Assembly: GCA_040510375.1 (NCBI GenBank)
Contig: JBEVJC010000017.1
Coordinates: 244,730-308,729 of the forward strand
Reading direction: 5' to 3'
DNA: 64,000 nt
Source of the DNA: JBEVJC01 sp040510375
GTDB taxonomy: Bacteria > Bacteroidota > Bacteroidia > Chitinophagales > Chitinophagaceae
The notes below the pieces were generated by a model that ran no database searches, was not told the origin of the DNA, and saw only the letters and a list, made by a program, of their open reading frames with translations. Both the position numbers and the translations under genes were made by a program. Shown one piece after another: positions 62,253 to 64,000 of the stretch (position 1 is the stretch's first letter; each line of letters opens with the position of its first letter).

Positions 62253-62501
62253 ATGAAACTATCAGAATTTATCGTTTTGACCGAGGAACAAAAAAGATCC
62301 ATTGTATTAACCGAAGGGGTAGCCCTTGCTAAAAGGCATCTCAACGACAAGCTTGTATTTCTTTTCCAGCTTCAGGAATATTATGTAGAGACATTCTGCG
62401 ATTATGAAAGCAAAGAAATTGTGGAGTACCGCGTGTTTCAGGGCACAAAACAACTGTCCCCCTATCTTGAAGAAATCAGCATTGACCACCTGCTGAACTG
62501 A
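62253..62501 (+). CDS. Small hypothetical protein
   Basis: An 82-residue acidic, mostly alpha-helical protein starting MKLSEFIVLTEEQKRSIVLT. The longer frame to 62163 contains leader RNA and is not used. The middle (YYVETFCDYESKEIVEYRVF) has aromatic and acidic residues; no family is recognised, though similar short proteins occur in Bacteroidota. Transcription is predicted from the strong promoter at 62056. Confidence 0.68.
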   Translation: MKLSEFIVLTEEQKRSIVLTEGVALAKRHLNDKLVFLFQLQEYYVETFCDYESKEIVEYRVFQGTKQLSPYLEEISIDHLLN

Positions 62502-62649
62502 GTGCGGGCGGGGACTGATAGTTACTTCAGGCAGTCAGGAGATCTATTTTCGCAACTTACCGAAGTTATAAGCTATTCTGGCATAATTTGGCACCAACGG
62601 GTATCGCTGAGGGATAAATTCCTTAACTTGTTGCCCCAATGCCTCCCAT

Positions 62650-63525
62650 ATGAAGCCTCAATTGCTTAAAGTTTCTTCAGGACCCGCGTGTTCATTCAGT
62701 ATCAGGCAGGACAATGTTCCCTTCATCAATAACCACCTGCATTATCACCAGGAAGTTGAACTTATTTATATCAAGGAAGGTTCGGGTACCCGATTGATCG
62801 GCGACAGCATCCAGACTTTCAGCTCAGGTGATGTAATCCTGGTAGGCGCCAACCTTCCGCATTTCTGGAGTTTTGACCAGCGTTATTTTGATGACCAGAC
62901 AGAAAGACCCGATATATACGTAGCTCATTTCTGTGAAAATTTCTGGGGTAATGAATTCCTGGAGATTCCTGAAAACCTGCCCTTGAAACAACTCCTGCAA
63001 ACGGCAAAACGGGGTATCTGTTTAAATGGACCAGCACGCGATTTAGTTGGAATGGTACTGGAAAAAATGCTGACTGCCGATGGCCCACGCAGGATCCTGT
63101 TATTACACGAAGCATTGCTGACCATCGCAGAAGCAAAAAATATAACAACACTCTCGTCGGTATCCTTTTATCCGGATATGAAAGAATCGGAGAACGACCG
63201 CATCAACCGGGTATACCAGTATTCAATGGCCAATTATAAAAAGAAGATCCTGCTGGAAGAAATCGCAGCGGTGGCGTATATCAGTCCCAATTCCTTTTGC
63301 CGTTATTTTAAATCAAAGACGAAAAAAACATATTCAAGTTTCCTGATCGAGATCCGGGTGGGTATTGCCTGTAAACTGCTGATCGAAAATAAAATCAGCA
63401 TCAAACAGATCTGTTATGAAAGTGGCTTTTTCAATTTCGCCAGCTTCCATAAATATTTTAAACAGATTACCCATAAAACCCCGCTCAGTTACCAGCGCGA
63501 TTTCCGCACCCTCAATAATTCCTGA
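62650..63525 (+). CDS. AraC-family transcriptional regulator
   Basis: A 291-residue regulator. The N-terminal cupin-like domain (FINNHLHYHQEVELIYIKEG, GDVILVGANLPHFWSF) probably binds a small ligand. The C-terminal HTH pair is in KKKILLEEIAAVAYISPNSFCRYF in parts, and KISIKQICYESGFFNFASFHKYFKQ. It faces a convergent FMN-dependent oxidase gene, overlapping by 14 bases. The regulated gene is not visible. Confidence 0.92.
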   Translation: MKPQLLKVSSGPACSFSIRQDNVPFINNHLHYHQEVELIYIKEGSGTRLIGDSIQTFSSGDVILVGANLPHFWSFDQRYFDDQTERPDIYVAHFCENFWGNEFLEIPENLPLKQLLQTAKRGICLNGPARDLVGMVLEKMLTADGPRRILLLHEALLTIAEAKNITTLSSVSFYPDMKESENDRINRVYQYSMANYKKKILLEEIAAVAYISPNSFCRYFKSKTKKTYSSFLIEIRVGIACKLLIENKISIKQICYESGFFNFASFHKYFKQITHKTPLSYQRDFRTLNNS

Positions 63526-64000
63526 CAAGGTGTTTTTTTAATCCGCTTATATTTTCACAGCCGAGTTGTTCCATTACCTGCAACAGTTGTTTTTTCAGGA
63601 TAGCAATTGTATGGTCACCTCCCCTGTCACCCAATGCAGCGGCGCCATACATGAATGTGCGGCCCATAAACGTGAATTGTGCACCGCTGGCTACCGATCT
63701 CGCAATATCCGGACCACTGCGTATTCCGCTATCCATCATAATTTTTATCTTATCAGCATAAGTTGCTGCGATCCTGGACAGCGAATGAATAGAAGATTCA
63801 GCTGCATCCAATTGCCGCCCCCCGTGGTTGGAAACAATAATACCATCAATACCCAGCCGGATAGCAGCCTGGGTATCCTGTTCACCTGCAATCCCTTTAA
63901 TCACCAGTATCCCTTTCCATTTATCGCGGATGGGTTTAATCTTTTCTTCATCAAGCCGCCCGCTGAATGTGGAATCCATGAATGCACCCAGTTTCTGCAT
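63512..64000 (-). CDS. FMN-dependent alpha-hydroxy acid dehydrogenase/oxidase, C-terminal part
   Basis: The C-terminal 162 residues of an enzyme that oxidises lactate, glycolate or similar acids; the N-terminus is outside the window. Signatures: SNHGGRQLD (catalytic His in NHGG), ILVIKGI, IMMDSGIRSGPDI and GRTFMYGAAALGDRG. The ATG-like codon at the window edge is coincidental. A length of about 380 residues is expected for the full protein. It converges with the AraC gene. Confidence 0.9.
   Translation of the reverse strand: MQKLGAFMDSTFSGRLDEEKIKPIRDKWKGILVIKGIAGEQDTQAAIRLGIDGIIVSNHGGRQLDAAESSIHSLSRIAATYADKIKIMMDSGIRSGPDIARSVASGAQFTFMGRTFMYGAAALGDRGGDHTIAILKKQLLQVMEQLGCENISGLKKHLVRNY

Overview
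The window looks like a chromosome segment of a Gram-negative Bacteroidota member, most likely of the Chitinophagaceae or a close relative. Supporting signs are a SusC/SusD pair with an ECF sigma factor and FecR anti-sigma factor, a type IX secretion C-terminal domain, an UpxY-type antiterminator, FtsX-family permeases, weak Shine-Dalgarno sites, and promoters matching the Bacteroidota pattern TTTG-N19-21-TAnnTTTG. No rRNA, tRNA, CRISPR array, transposase or phage gene was seen. Genus assignment is inference from gene content only.

Layout. 1-2.96 kb: the start of a secreted protein, a sigma-54 activator without a sensor domain, a small protein and a short-chain dehydrogenase. 3.1-11.8 kb: a secreted haem/cytochrome P460 protein, a lipoprotein and YceI, then a cell-surface signalling unit (ECF sigma, FecR, STN-domain SusC, SusD). 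11.9-17.2 kb: an extracytoplasmic flavin/electron-transfer module (ApbE facing a PepSY-flavodoxin-FNR reductase, a DUF2271 protein with a flavinylation-like motif, and an ankyrin protein), with a 45-bp tandem repeat between two of the genes. 17.5-22.8 kb: a compact five-gene unit of two coiled-coil proteins, a substrate-binding protein fused to an OmpA domain, an ABC permease and an ATPase; this is the best candidate for an undescribed system. 23.1-26.9 kb: a frameshifted FtsX-type permease convergent with a sigma-54-type response regulator whose GAFTGA loop is degenerate.

27.2-33.9 kb is a carbon-metabolism block: MarC, a phosphoketolase-acetate kinase operon, an AraC-type regulator and a zinc alcohol dehydrogenase. 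Phosphoketolase makes acetyl-phosphate and acetate kinase turns it into acetate and ATP; the dehydrogenase could handle linked alcohols. 34.0-61.0 kb is a Wzx/Wzy/Wza/Wzc exopolysaccharide cluster. It has an UpxY antiterminator, export machinery, a UDP-sugar epimerase, a GDP-mannose dehydrogenase-like enzyme, glycosyltransferases, two unusual P-loop kinase-like proteins, a WcaJ-type initiating transferase, a very large type IX-secreted repeat protein, and an oppositely oriented polysaccharide lyase. Two paralogous HTH/helical-repeat proteins sit at about 35.6 and 58.5 kb and bracket it.

61.1-64 kb holds a DUF3891 protein, a small protein behind a near-perfect promoter with a structured leader, an AraC regulator, and the C-terminal part of an FMN-dependent alpha-hydroxy acid oxidase cut by the window edge. 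Four of the seven convergent gene pairs overlap at their 3' ends.
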